DNA of 64,000 nucleotides from CAUZWH01 sp965224275 (GCA_965224275.1 CBDCYR010000006.1:194997-258996), one strand, 5' to 3'. Counted from the first letter of the stretch, positions 1 through 8,481 are shown. Program-made: numbers and translations. Notes: generated from the sequence alone by a model not told the origin.

Positions 1-248
1 AGGCCCATGCCGGGTGCCATCGCGACCGGCCAGTTCGCCCACAGGCCCATGATCGCGGTGCCGATGAAGGCGGCCACAATCGTGGCTGTGAAAACCGCGC
101 CGAAATCCATGCCGGCGTCTTTGAGAATCAAAGGGTTGACCACGATGATGTAGGCCATCGTGAGGAATGTCGCGATGCCGGCAACAATCTCACGCTGCAC
201 CGTGGTTCCATTCTCTTCAAGCTTGAATTGTCGGTTAAGGAAATCCAA
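1..248 (-). CDS. NCS2/AzgA-type purine permease, N-terminal fragment (cut by window edge)
   Basis: The minus strand encodes the first 82 residues of a membrane transporter that runs off the left edge. The start is probably TTG at 248, with a GGGGGAGAAG ribosome site a few bases upstream. The protein opens with MDFLNRQFKLEENGT, then a hydrophobic helix with TMAYIIVVNP, and reaches LWANWPVAMAPGMGL. The APGMGL motif and the order of helices are those of the AzgA/PurP branch of the NCS2 nucleobase:cation symporters (adenine, guanine, hypoxanthine uptake). The substrate cannot be told from this part. The 296 bases upstream hold only short hairpins, for example at 343-359 and 414-430, and no recognised riboswitch. 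Confidence 0.8.
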   Translation of the reverse strand, partial: MDFLNRQFKLEENGTTVQREIVAGIATFLTMAYIIVVNPLILKDAGMDFGAVFTATIVAAFIGTAIMGLWANWPVAMAPGMG

Positions 249-544
249 TGAACTTCTCCCCCTGGGATTAGACCGGAAAACGACGACGAGCGAACGCGAG
301 CCAGCGTGCGGTTGGATCAGGATGGTGATGGAAAATTTTGGCGGCGCTCGACAAGCGCCGATGTAGAGCGCACGGGTACAAGCGAAGTCCAACGTCGTTG
401 GTCAATAAACATCGGGCCGGATAGGCCCGCCGCAGTTACGCTGGGACGCTATCGTAACCAATAATGACCCACTTGCGAACTACATATTGAGGTTTCGCCA
501 AATGTTCTCACCACATCTGGAGGCACCAGCGTGCTCAGTCGAGG

Positions 545-1633
545 TTAGGTAAGGCCCTTGTTGAGCAACTGAGTAAGGTCTGCGCGCGTCATTTCGGCGA
601 GCCCGAGGGTCTCGAGGGTGCGCCCCTGCTGGCGTAGATCTTGGCCGACGATGGCAGAGGCCATGGCCAGCAGCCCCGCCGCGATCGGTGCTGGTAATCT
701 AACCCAATCGGCGACCGATACCAGAAACGCCAAGCCATAGAACACATCCTCGGTCATATAGCGGTGCGCCTGAAGATCGATATCCTCGCGCCAATCGCCG
801 CTGTCAGTGAGCTTGGCGTGCGCTTGACGGCCATACATCCACTCATCGCCATCCTCGGCATAGTGATCGGCCAGCGGGAAATGTGGCGCGCCGTAGCCCA
901 GTGCCTTGCGTAGCGCGATACGTTCACCGTCCAGCGCAGTCGTCACCCGGCGAATACTCGGCTGAGTCCCCTCATTGTGAATGTCCCAGCGGTCGAAGTG
1001 TTCGAGCGGGCCGGCATTCATCGTAATCAACGGCGTGTGGATGATCGGGCCGGCATTCATCAGCGCGCCGCTCAGCGCGTCCTCGATGCGCTCGACCGCG
1101 GGATAGGCCGCGGTAATGATCGGCAAAGCTCGATCGGCAAGGCGCGCTGGAAACACGCCGGTCGGCAAGCGCGTCGCGCGCACCGAGATCGCGATTTCCG
1201 CCGGGCCGTGTTTGCGCGCGAGATAGGGCAGTGTGCCGGTTTCGGCCAGCGCGAGGTCTTCGACTTGCGATATCTCTCGGATCTCCGCGGCCATGGTGTA
1301 GCTGCCAAAGGAACCGGGGGGCAGAAAAATCACCTGACCCGGCTGCACGTGCGGCGCCATCGCCAGCGCGATATCGCTTTGCGCAAACGCCGGACCGGGG
1401 ATCACGATCAGTTCAGCACCGGATACGACCTCGCCGAGGTCATCGCTGGCCAGTGCAAGATCGACCGCGCGGCTGCCGTTGGCATCGGTGAGGGTGATTT
1501 GCGTGGCTTCGCGAACGGCCGCGAAGGCCTCGCTATCGCGGCGCCACAATCGTACGTCGTGGCCTTGCTCCGCGAGATCCGCGGCCGCCGCATAAGCGCC
1601 GTGACCACCGCCCAAGACGGCGACATCGCTCAT
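545..1633 (-). CDS. Opine (octopine/nopaline) dehydrogenase-family NAD(P) enzyme
   Basis: This 362-residue cytoplasmic oxidoreductase begins with a Rossmann motif (AVLGGGHGAYAAAADLAEQG) followed by VRLWRR, which suits an NAD(P)-binding fold. The C-terminal half (NAGPIIHTPLITMNAG, then EGTQPSIRRV) matches the octopine/nopaline dehydrogenase domain, which reductively condenses an amino acid with a 2-oxo acid or runs in reverse. Length is normal for the family. Its ATG overlaps the stop of the upstream Fe-S protein gene by four bases, so the two are co-transcribed and probably translationally coupled. The true substrate is unknown, and catabolism of an opine-like compound is only an inference from the family. 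Confidence 0.8.
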   Translation of the reverse strand: MSDVAVLGGGHGAYAAAADLAEQGHDVRLWRRDSEAFAAVREATQITLTDANGSRAVDLALASDDLGEVVSGAELIVIPGPAFAQSDIALAMAPHVQPGQVIFLPPGSFGSYTMAAEIREISQVEDLALAETGTLPYLARKHGPAEIAISVRATRLPTGVFPARLADRALPIITAAYPAVERIEDALSGALMNAGPIIHTPLITMNAGPLEHFDRWDIHNEGTQPSIRRVTTALDGERIALRKALGYGAPHFPLADHYAEDGDEWMYGRQAHAKLTDSGDWREDIDLQAHRYMTEDVFYGLAFLVSVADWVRLPAPIAAGLLAMASAIVGQDLRQQGRTLETLGLAEMTRADLTQLLNKGLT

Positions 1634-2667
1634 GTCTTAGCCTCCGACTCAGCCGCCAGCCGAGCCCGCCGCCGCGTCATTTTTTCGGCCAGCCGCGGCG
1701 CCGTGCCGGGCCGGCTCCACGGGCAAACCGCAAGGCAGATGCCGCAAGCAAAGGTCTCGTTGAAATACGGGACGCACTTATCAAAATCGACGTACCACTT
1801 TTTCTCGCCGCGCACCCATTGCTTGTCGTCGTGGATCGCATCCGGCGGGCATGCCTTGCGACAAACCTGGCAATGCGTACAGAAATCGTCGGCCCCGAAA
1901 ATCTCAGGTTGGTTGGCAATGAGCGGCAGATCGGTCCGAACACAGGAGAGGCGGATGATCGAGCCATGCTCCTTGTTGATGAGGGAGCCGTGCTTGCCAA
2001 GTTCGCCCAAGCCGGCACTAACCGCTGCCGGGATCAACAGCATTTCGCCCGATGCCGGCCCACCCTGTTTTTCCGCGTTCCACCCCTGGGCGCGAATCCA
2101 ATTGGCAAGTGTTCCGGCCGCACGATCGACCTGATTGTAGATTTCGCCGACTTCGAGGGCCGAGATCGAATTCTCAGGCGTCGGCGGCACCTGAGAAAAC
2201 CGCTGCCAATCCATCACCACACCGATCACAACCACCCACGGCAGATCGGCCTGCTCGGACTCCTGGAAGAACCAGTTGGGATCCAGGCGCGTGACACCGA
2301 CCAGATCGGCTTCATCGGCGAGGGCAAAGGACTTGACCCGGTTGGTCCAACTCGCGGCCGTATCTTCGGCACGATCAGCGGCCACCGGATCGAGTTGGCG
2401 CGGCGCGCGATTGGGCCAATCGGTAAACGCCGCCGTCACGTCGGGCGCATATTTGGATTGGTTGGATTGAAAGTAGTCGACCAGCGGCCCGAACGGGATC
2501 GATGACGTGTCGTTGCGGTTGGGCCAATACACGATGTTAGCGCGCCGTACGTCGCGCTCGCCCAAGCCGTTGATGTCGTTGCCGGAGACCTCAGGCCACA
2601 GCGCCCGTTGCGCTTCGGGAACCTCCCACTCGCGGTCACCTCGATCCACCACCACCTCAAACCCCAT
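1630..2667 (-). CDS. Reductive dehalogenase/QueG-like double [4Fe-4S] protein
   Basis: 345 residues. The C-terminal third carries two ferredoxin-type clusters: Cys263, 266, 269, 273 (CTHCQVCRKACP) and Cys298, 308, 311, 315 (ending CGICLAVCPW). The middle region (around 145-250, with IPAAVSAGLGELGKHGSLI) resembles the cobalamin-binding nitroreductase-like domain shared by epoxyqueuosine reductase and respiratory or catabolic reductive dehalogenases. The aromatic-rich spacer before the second cluster is closer to dehalogenases than to QueG, but there is no Tat signal, so it should be cytoplasmic. The upstream in-frame codon series has a stop, supporting ATG 2667. It is the first gene of a two-gene unit with an opine dehydrogenase-like enzyme. 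The substrate is unknown. Confidence 0.7.
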   Translation of the reverse strand: MGFEVVVDRGDREWEVPEAQRALWPEVSGNDINGLGERDVRRANIVYWPNRNDTSSIPFGPLVDYFQSNQSKYAPDVTAAFTDWPNRAPRQLDPVAADRAEDTAASWTNRVKSFALADEADLVGVTRLDPNWFFQESEQADLPWVVVIGVVMDWQRFSQVPPTPENSISALEVGEIYNQVDRAAGTLANWIRAQGWNAEKQGGPASGEMLLIPAAVSAGLGELGKHGSLINKEHGSIIRLSCVRTDLPLIANQPEIFGADDFCTHCQVCRKACPPDAIHDDKQWVRGEKKWYVDFDKCVPYFNETFACGICLAVCPWSRPGTAPRLAEKMTRRRARLAAESEAKT

Positions 2668-2872
2668 GCTTGCGACAAGTCACAGCGCTGCATTGTAGGG
2701 GATCGATAGGGTTCATCCAGGGCATTTCGCAGGGGCAGAATTTCCCATCGGCCTTCCCCATCGGACTTCCTTGTGAGGCATTTCACTTCGGCGACCGCTT
2801 ACACTGCCCTCACCCTAGCGAGCGGCTCGGGGCAAACCCGTAAGCCCACAACTCTCACCAAGGAGAACCACC

Positions 2873-3265
2873 ATGGAAAAAGAAATCATCCGCGGCGACA
2901 ACCACATCACCCGCATTGTCGACGAGCTCAACGCGCCGATCTCGGCCGTGATCAAGGCCGGCGATTTCGTGTTCGTCTCGGGCACCCCACCGATCAGTGA
3001 AGATGGCAGCTTTGTCGCCGGCGATATCCGCGTCCAGACCGCGCTGGTTCTCGACAACATCAAACTGCTGCTGGAATCAGCGGATTCGTCGCTCGACAAA
3101 GTAGTGAAATGCACCTTGTTTTGCACCAACGCCGCGTATTGGGGGTCGATTAACGAGGTCTACGCGACCTACTTCCCAAAGAATCCGCCGACCCGCACCT
3201 TCTGCACGGTTGGGTCGTGGCCGCAGGAGTTCGACGTCGAAGCCGAAGTCATTGCGCTTGCCTAG
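2873..3265 (+). CDS. RidA (YjgF/YER057c/UK114) family imine/enamine deaminase
   Basis: The 130-residue protein has the RidA length and layout: FVFVSGTPPI near the start, an internal stretch (TALVLDNIKLLLESADSSLDKVVKCTLF) and a C-terminal segment with FPKNPPTRTFCTVGSWP, which contains the conserved Arg that binds the substrate carboxylate. Such trimeric enzymes hydrolyse reactive 2-aminoacrylate-type imines formed by PLP enzymes, or act in catabolic pathways as dedicated deaminases. A good ribosome site (AAGGAG) lies eight bases before the ATG. It is divergent from the Fe-S/opine dehydrogenase pair, so a shared role in handling imine products is possible but unproven. Confidence 0.88.
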   Translation: MEKEIIRGDNHITRIVDELNAPISAVIKAGDFVFVSGTPPISEDGSFVAGDIRVQTALVLDNIKLLLESADSSLDKVVKCTLFCTNAAYWGSINEVYATYFPKNPPTRTFCTVGSWPQEFDVEAEVIALA

Positions 3266-3319
3266 AGGAGTCATTGCGCTTGCTTAGATCAGACGGCAGC
3301 GGCGCAGGCAGGCAGCCGG

Positions 3320-4354
3320 TTAGCGGTTGCAGATATCACCCTGACAATCGACCGCCGCCGGCGCCCGACCGCTGGCGTGCATCAGCGCGAGGGTCGCCGA
3401 GATCCCGACGACCACGCCGAGATAGGCTGGAATCGCATGCGGCGATAGCAACGGTATGGCATTCAGCAACAGCACATCGTTGCCACCTGGGATCATACCG
3501 GCGCCGGCGCCCATCAGAGCACCGCCCGCCAGATTTCCCAGCCACGCTGCGCGCGGTCGCCAGTCCAGTTTGAAACTCTCGGCTATTCGCGCCGACGCGA
3601 CGACGCCGACCACGAGCGCACCGAACAGGGCCCATCGCATCGGATCAATTGAAGCCTCAGTGCCAACCCCAATGCCGGCCAATTGTCGCACACCGTCGCC
3701 CAAGATCTTGGTGTACGGCCAGGTGCCGTGCCAGCCGTAGAGCACCGCATTGGCGATACCCATCAGCGCGGCCGCGCTCGACAGCCGATAGCGATTGGCA
3801 ACCAAACGCTGGCGCCAGGTCGAGCCGACCGATCGACCGCGCCACAAACCAAACATCTCCAACAGGACCCATATCAGAAGTACCCCGGTTAAGACGCCGG
3901 TCCAGCTGCCCGCGCGCATAAGATAAGGCACCGTATGCACGGCATCGCTGCCCCACCCGAGATAGTCAGCGGGGACCGCGGAGCCGAGCGCAAATCCGAG
4001 CAAGGTAACCACCATGGCGACCTTGCCGGCGCCGAGTTGCGTCAACGTCGAGAACGCGCAACCGCCATTGACGACCGCTCCGACGCCGAATATCAACCCG
4101 CCGGTGATGGCTGCTATCGACACCGTCCAGCCCACCGCCTGCCCACGGATATCCGGAACCAGCGCGTACATCACCAGCATCGCGGCCATGATCCACAGCC
4201 CGGTTTTGGCAAAGCTCGCGAACATCAGGGCCCGTCGGGTTGCGTAGATTTCCTCGACCGCCTTGACCGTACAAATGCTTGCGCGATGGGCGGCAAAGCC
4301 CACCACCGCGGCAAGCAGCAGTGAGGATACGACAATGGCGAGCGCGCTAAGCAT
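3320..4354 (-). CDS. YeeE/YedE family inner-membrane sulfur (thiosulfate) transporter
   Basis: A very hydrophobic protein with about nine membrane helices. It contains the two Cys motifs of the YeeE/YedE (TsuA-like) family: HRASICTVKAVEE near residue 25 and VVNGGCAFSTLTQLG near residue 100. In the characterised TsuA these cysteines relay thiosulfate through the membrane. I favour ATG 4354; a GTG at 4375 would add seven residues. There is no partner TusA/TsuB gene nearby, so the cargo is inferred only from the family. It lies downstream of the cyclase-family hydrolase on the same strand, but a terminator-like hairpin separates them. Confidence 0.78.
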   Translation of the reverse strand: MLSALAIVVSSLLLAAVVGFAAHRASICTVKAVEEIYATRRALMFASFAKTGLWIMAAMLVMYALVPDIRGQAVGWTVSIAAITGGLIFGVGAVVNGGCAFSTLTQLGAGKVAMVVTLLGFALGSAVPADYLGWGSDAVHTVPYLMRAGSWTGVLTGVLLIWVLLEMFGLWRGRSVGSTWRQRLVANRYRLSSAAALMGIANAVLYGWHGTWPYTKILGDGVRQLAGIGVGTEASIDPMRWALFGALVVGVVASARIAESFKLDWRPRAAWLGNLAGGALMGAGAGMIPGGNDVLLLNAIPLLSPHAIPAYLGVVVGISATLALMHASGRAPAAVDCQGDICNR

Positions 4355-4388
4355 GGCCACCCCATACGACGCCACCCGGAGTTACCGC

Positions 4389-4422
4389 GCAAAGAAAAGG
4401 ACGCGCGGCGAACCGCGCGTCC
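4389..4422 (-). terminator. Rho-independent terminator after the cyclase-family gene
   Basis: On the minus strand a perfect 10-bp stem (GGACGCGCGG / CCGCGCGTCC, positions 4399-4422, loop CGAA in forward sense) is followed by the T-rich run CTTTTCTTTG. It begins 20 bases beyond the stop codon of the minus-strand gene at 4442-5536, the right place for its terminator. Confidence 0.75.
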
Positions 4423-4441
4423 CAATCCGCTTGTGGCACGC

Positions 4442-5536
4442 TTAGGGTGCGCCGATCGCCACCGGGCGCACCGGCGAGCCGGAACCGCCTTTCGAGCGCA
4501 GCGGCAGGATCATCGTGCACGATGTCCACACCTTGTCGCGCGCCAGCGCCCCGAGATTGGCGTTCTGGATTTGGTGAATACCCGACTGGGTCAAGTTGTG
4601 ATGGTGGATCGCAAACGGCAATCCGTCCGGCGTGCCCTTGGCCGGCGGTGCCTTGCCCTGGAGCATGCCCTCGGCCACGGGATCGGTGAACGGATTGTCC
4701 AACGCGACCAGTACCACCGCTTTGTCCTGGATGTATTTAGCGCCATCGTAGGAGAGCCCGGGACCTTTGGTGTAGTAGGTCTTGTCGGTATCGGGGTCTT
4801 TCCAATGATCGCCCCAGCCGGTGTAGATATAGAGCACGTCGCCCGGCAGCAAGCCGCGCCAGCCGAGCCCCTGCGCCGCGATCATGTCATCGATGTCCTT
4901 GGCCGTGACGAGCGCGCCCGCCTTCATCGGCTGACCGCCGCCAAGGTGCGATTTGGCGTCGAGCAGCACGGCGCTGGTCACGATCGGCGGCACTTTTTCG
5001 ATGCCGAGCTTCAGCAATGGCGAGTCCGGGGTCGGCTTGACCTGTTGTTGGGAGTAACCGCCGTAATAGGCAGCCCCATCGACCGGTATCGCGCCCTCGC
5101 CCTTCCACAGATCGCCGAGCACCGCGAAGTGGCCGAGCGCATCCATCTGCGTTCCTTGTGCGCCGGGCTCGCCACTTACCACCTGCTCCCCGTTAAACGC
5201 GTGTAGTGAGTAGGGGACGCTGGCGGTCGGACGAAAGTCATATTTGAGCGGCACACCGAACGGTGACGCCGGCATTGTGTTGGAGCGCACGTGCGAGAGC
5301 TCGTAGTGCTTGGCATTGCCCTTGGCGAGATGAAAGCCACACCGCATCCAGGTTCCCGGACCCAGCGTATTGGCCATCCCGCGCTCATCGCCGGCTGACC
5401 ACGGCGGTGACGGCACCAGTGATTTGGAACGATCGACCACTGCTTTGTGGCCGGCCGATTGCGCAAACGCACCCCCGGCACCGAACGCCACCACGGCGAA
5501 GACGAGAGCGAGTGCAAGCATAGCTAGTCGGATCAT
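4442..5536 (-). CDS. Secreted cyclase-family (kynurenine formamidase-like) hydrolase
   Basis: 364 residues from ATG 5536, which follows GGGAGGAATGG. The start gives a clean signal peptide (MIRLAMLALALVFAVVAFGA then GGAFAQS), so the enzyme is exported. The body has the metal-binding cyclase (PF04199) pattern: TQMDALGHFAVLGD (Asp and His ligands), a GD-rich loop (LLPGDVLYIYTGW) and a closing HHHNLTQSGIHQIQN. Members of this fold hydrolyse N-formyl amides or lactams with Mn or Zn. A longer reading would start 87 bases earlier but would hide the signal peptide. The gene stands alone and ends in a terminator. Confidence 0.8.
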   Translation of the reverse strand: MIRLAMLALALVFAVVAFGAGGAFAQSAGHKAVVDRSKSLVPSPPWSAGDERGMANTLGPGTWMRCGFHLAKGNAKHYELSHVRSNTMPASPFGVPLKYDFRPTASVPYSLHAFNGEQVVSGEPGAQGTQMDALGHFAVLGDLWKGEGAIPVDGAAYYGGYSQQQVKPTPDSPLLKLGIEKVPPIVTSAVLLDAKSHLGGGQPMKAGALVTAKDIDDMIAAQGLGWRGLLPGDVLYIYTGWGDHWKDPDTDKTYYTKGPGLSYDGAKYIQDKAVVLVALDNPFTDPVAEGMLQGKAPPAKGTPDGLPFAIHHHNLTQSGIHQIQNANLGALARDKVWTSCTMILPLRSKGGSGSPVRPVAIGAP

Positions 5537-5552
5537 CCATTCCTCCCTTAAG

Positions 5553-5594
5553 AGCATTTGTCCCAAAGCATTTGTCCCGAAGCATTTGTCCAAG
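5553..5594. repeat. Three tandem 14-bp units (AGCATTTGTCCCRA)
   Basis: AGCATTTGTCC recurs at 5553, 5567 and 5581, an exact 14-base period with three copies differing only in the last bases. It lies 17 bases upstream of the start of the secreted cyclase-family gene, in its leader or promoter. It may be a regulatory iteron-like site or simple slippage. Confidence 0.7.
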
Positions 5595-5640
5595 CCTAGC
5601 ACGCTCCGAGGTGCCGCCAGCACTCTCGAAAATCTTAAGG

Positions 5641-5670
5641 CTTAGGCAGATTCGGCAGAATCTGCCTAAG
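5641..5670. repeat. Perfect 13-bp inverted repeat (hairpin)
   Basis: CTTAGGCAGATTC and its exact complement GAATCTGCCTAAG are separated by GGCA. Neither side has a T-run, so it is not a standard terminator. It sits between the cyclase-family promoter region and the IS91-type module, and could be a regulator site or part of the mobile element's origin end. Confidence 0.6.
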
Positions 5671-5933
5671 CTGTTTGAACGAGGCCGTGGGCCGCGAGTG
5701 TAGGTGTCAGCCTATGTGGAAAGTGCGTTGATGCCTGCGCCGGGGCGGGTGGTCACTATCGTTGGGACGCGTGAGACGAGGCTTCCGACCAGCATTTATA
5801 TTTTTTCGACAGCTGATTGCCGACGGTAGAGACACTTTTCGTTGGCGATTGCCTTGTGTTCGTAATTGAGCGCACGCCGACCGGTTCGCCGACGCGATGA
5901 CGACGTTTGCCGATCCGGATGGGATCCGATGTT
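5671..5933. other. Non-coding stretch beside the 3' end of the IS91-type transposase
   Basis: I see no convincing gene here. Being adjacent to the transposase 3' end, this is where the replication-origin end (oriIS) of an IS91-type element would be expected. It includes a small hairpin near 5701-5717 and a GATCC-rich patch near 5912-5930. The exact element end could not be fixed without a second copy. Confidence 0.4.
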
Positions 5934-7181
5934 TCATGGTTTCGCGTCCTGCGCCGGTTGAGCGGGGGGAGGGTCTCGTGAAGAGAACGGATCGTACCGG
6001 CGGGAGATTTCCCGGATTTTCCGCAATTCGCCGCCACAGTGCGGGCAGGGAACGGGCGCGATCCCGGTCTCCAGGCCGCTATTGCGGTGGTCGTCCTCCT
6101 CGCCGTCATGGGTTACGGCTGTATGCGCCTGGAGGCCGTTTACACCCAGCGCCTCGCGCGCGACTTCGAGGGTCTTGGCACGGCTTCCATTGGCAAGGAT
6201 TCCGAAGTGGCGGATGCGATGCAGTCCGTTTGGCAGGACATGCAACAGGAACCGGCGGATGAACTCGTCGGCGGTGATGGTGGCCGTGCCGTAGCGGGGT
6301 TTCCTTTGCCCCGGACTGGTCGGCTTGCGGCAACGGAAGGAGACGTTCTGTCCATCGCAGGCGATGATGCGGCTGTCGCCGATGGCAATTCTGTGCGTGT
6401 ATCGGGAGAGATAGCGGAAGACCTGTTCGGCATCGCGAAAGGGTCGTTTGGCGTAGACGATCCAGTTCTTGCCGCGGGCGGCCACGAGGGTGGCGTGGAA
6501 CTCTCCGGGATTGGCGAGATGGGCGATGCCGCCATGAAATTCGATTTTCCCGCGTGCATGGGCGCGGGTGAGCTCCTCAAGGAAACGGCGCCGGAACAGG
6601 CTGGCGAGGACCTTGACCGGGGCCAGGAAGGTGCCGCTTCCGGTCTTCCATTGGCCGGTTGCGACATCGAAGCCGGCGTTAGGCACGACGATATGCAGAT
6701 GCGGATGGAAGCCGAGCTTCTGGTCCCAAGTGTGGAGGACCGCGGTGCCGCCGATACGCAGTCCACCGTGACGGTCGTCCTCGGCGATGGTGCGCAGGGT
6801 CTCGGCGGCGGTGCGAAACAGGATGTTGAACACGACCTTGCGGTTGCAAAAGGCGATCCCGCTGACTTCTTTGGGCAACGAAAATACAACGTGGAAGTAC
6901 GGCACCGGCAGGATATCGGCGGCGCGCGCCTCCAGCCATTGCCTTGCGGCAAGCCCCTGGCAGGACGGGCAGTGGCGGTTGCGGCACGAGTTGTAGAGCG
7001 GATGCTCGCGCCTGCAGCCGTCGCATTGATACATGTGGCCACCGAGTACGGACGTCCGGCAGGACTCGATCGCGGCCATGACCTTGAGGCGTCCGGCGTC
7101 AAGCTGGCCGGCCAGGCGCCGCCGGTAATCTGCGCCGGCGCGGCGGAAAATATCAGCCACGCCGGCGTCTTTGCGCTTCAC
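5934..7181 (-). CDS. IS91-family transposase (Y1-type HUH, zinc-binding N-terminus)
   Basis: 415 residues. The N-terminal zinc-binding domain shows CDGCRREHPLYNSCRNRHCP and CPSCQG. The HUH motif HPHLHIVVPNAG lies near residue 178, and the tyrosine block YLSRYTHRIAIGDSR lies near 260. A C-terminal CPHCGGELRKI completes the usual IS91 layout. Such proteins cut single-stranded DNA and drive rolling-circle transposition. It follows the tyrosine recombinase by six bases. The frame is intact from ATG to stop, so it may still be active. Confidence 0.92.
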   Translation of the reverse strand: MKRKDAGVADIFRRAGADYRRRLAGQLDAGRLKVMAAIESCRTSVLGGHMYQCDGCRREHPLYNSCRNRHCPSCQGLAARQWLEARAADILPVPYFHVVFSLPKEVSGIAFCNRKVVFNILFRTAAETLRTIAEDDRHGGLRIGGTAVLHTWDQKLGFHPHLHIVVPNAGFDVATGQWKTGSGTFLAPVKVLASLFRRRFLEELTRAHARGKIEFHGGIAHLANPGEFHATLVAARGKNWIVYAKRPFRDAEQVFRYLSRYTHRIAIGDSRIIACDGQNVSFRCRKPTSPGQRKPRYGTATITADEFIRRFLLHVLPNGLHRIRHFGILANGSRAKTLEVAREALGVNGLQAHTAVTHDGEEDDHRNSGLETGIAPVPCPHCGGELRKIREISRRYDPFSSRDPPPAQPAQDAKP

Positions 7182-7187
7182 GGCGCC

Positions 7188-8063
7188 TCAGGCGTCGATC
7201 AGGTCGAAGCCCGAGAGCGGATGGTCGAGGGTCTCGAACATCTTGCCGGTGGCGCGGGCGTAGCCGCGCGTCGTGTCGGCATTCCGGTGACCCAGGACAT
7301 CCTGGATGACATCGATGTTGCCGCCACGCTCATGCCAGTGGGTGGCGGCCGAATGCCTCAAGCTATGGAAGGTATGGCAGCCGTCGACGCCGGCCTTGCG
7401 GCAGGCCTTCTTAAAGGCAACACGCAGGGTATCGATCTTGAGAGGCACCTCCGGCGACTCACCGTAGAACAGCCACGTGACCGGTCGTGGAAAGAGGTTC
7501 TTGCAGTAACGCCGCAGGTATTCGACGAGCCCGTCGGGAAGCGGCGCCATGCGCTCGGCGCCGCCCTTGCCGGAACGGATGTGCAGAAGCCGTTTGTCCG
7601 ACTTGATGTCGATGAGTTGCACCTCAACAGTTTCCGAGATGCGGAGACCGGCGCCATAGGCAAGAACCGTCGCGGCCCGATAACGGAGGTCGGAGATGGC
7701 GAGGATCAAGCGCTCGACCTCCTTCTCCGCCATTGACCGGGGCAGTTTGCGGGGCCTCTTGCGGTAACGGAGCCCGTCGACCATCTCGGGACGGCGCAGT
7801 GTGTCGCGATACAGGAACCTGAGCGCACCGAGGCTTACATTGGTCGTGTTCGGGTCGAGACCGCGCTCGATCCTCGCCAGCAGCCAGCTGCGGACCTCCT
7901 CGGCGTCAAGCCGGTCCGGCGGCTTGTTGTAATGTTTGTTGAGGGTCTCGATCTCGCGCAGATACATGGCCTGTGTGCTATCGGCCAGACCGGCTATGCC
8001 CATCTGTTCCATCATCCGCCCTCGAAGAGGCGATACGTATGTCGTGTCGGTGGTTTTCATCAT
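7188..8063 (-). CDS. Tyrosine recombinase (XerC/D-like) accompanying the IS91 transposase
   Basis: 291 residues when started at the ATG preceded by GGAGATCG; a longer frame up to 8195 lacks a ribosome site. It has an N-terminal SAM-like DNA-binding domain (LADSTQAMYLREIETLNKHY) and a full catalytic set: Arg in AGLRISETVEVQ, Lys in IRSGKGGAERM, HSLRHSAATHWHE, GHRNADTTRGY with the nucleophilic Tyr. It resembles short integrases that sit upstream of IS91 transposases in proteobacteria, not phage integrases with a long N-terminus. Its role in transposition of these elements is not well defined. Confidence 0.88.
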   Translation of the reverse strand: MMKTTDTTYVSPLRGRMMEQMGIAGLADSTQAMYLREIETLNKHYNKPPDRLDAEEVRSWLLARIERGLDPNTTNVSLGALRFLYRDTLRRPEMVDGLRYRKRPRKLPRSMAEKEVERLILAISDLRYRAATVLAYGAGLRISETVEVQLIDIKSDKRLLHIRSGKGGAERMAPLPDGLVEYLRRYCKNLFPRPVTWLFYGESPEVPLKIDTLRVAFKKACRKAGVDGCHTFHSLRHSAATHWHERGGNIDVIQDVLGHRNADTTRGYARATGKMFETLDHPLSGFDLIDA

Positions 8064-8481
8064 CGATCTCCCTGGCCTGAACGGCGCTCCACCGGACAAT
8101 CCGGGGCTGGCCATCAGTGGGGTCGATGCTAACCGTGGGAAACCAGAAAACAGGTAGGCTCTTAGATTGCGGAACCGGCACCCGGGATCCGACACAAATC
8201 CGGCACTCCAACACCCGGAAACAAGCGCTGCACATTAGGAGGAAGGCTCAATGTCTGAAGCAAAAACTGCCGTGGAGCGGCTTCGTTCAACCCGCAATCG
8301 TGCTACCGCGCGACGTCGACCAACGACACGGCGCCACACGAAAACATCGGACTTCGCGCCGACCTACCCCAAATGGGGTACGAAATTTGCTGAAAAGGCC
8401 CGATTCTTAGCCCAGGTGTGATGGCCATCACATTGAAATATAAGGATAAATCACCACATCTAGCCCCGGAGGTATCGAGCC
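8064..8481. other. Non-coding stretch between the IS91 module and the CTERM protein
   Basis: No supported gene. It should contain the right end of the IS91-type module and the promoter region of the next gene, and it holds the inverted repeat at 8365-8380. Small frames in it have no ribosome site or recognisable sequence. Confidence 0.5.
8365..8380. promoter_or_regulatory. Candidate operator: perfect 16-bp inverted repeat TACCCCAAATGGGGTA
   Basis: TACCCC and GGGGTA flank AAAT, giving a compact dyad of the kind bound by dimeric helix-turn-helix regulators. It is about 100 bases upstream of the CTERM-protein start and on its sense side. No regulator gene is adjacent, so the cognate protein is unknown. 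Confidence 0.5.

Larger units (their letters stand above)
5934..8063 (-). mobile_element. IS91-family module: tyrosine recombinase plus HUH transposase
   Basis: Two adjacent minus-strand genes, a tyrosine recombinase (7188-8063) and an IS91-type transposase (5934-7181), are separated by six bases and form the known two-gene arrangement of some IS91-family elements. Only the coding span is given because IS91 elements move by rolling circle, lack long terminal repeats and make no target duplication, so the ends are not visible. They should lie within 5671-5933 and 8064-8260. Confidence 0.75.

Noticed and set aside
977..2134. A 385-codon plus-strand frame opposite the opine dehydrogenase and Fe-S genes
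   Set aside because: Antisense shadow of two strongly supported genes.
6039..7736. A 565-codon open frame on the plus strand over the IS91 transposase and recombinase
   Set aside because: It is antisense to two genes with complete catalytic motifs, has no family signature, and long antisense frames are expected in GC-rich DNA.
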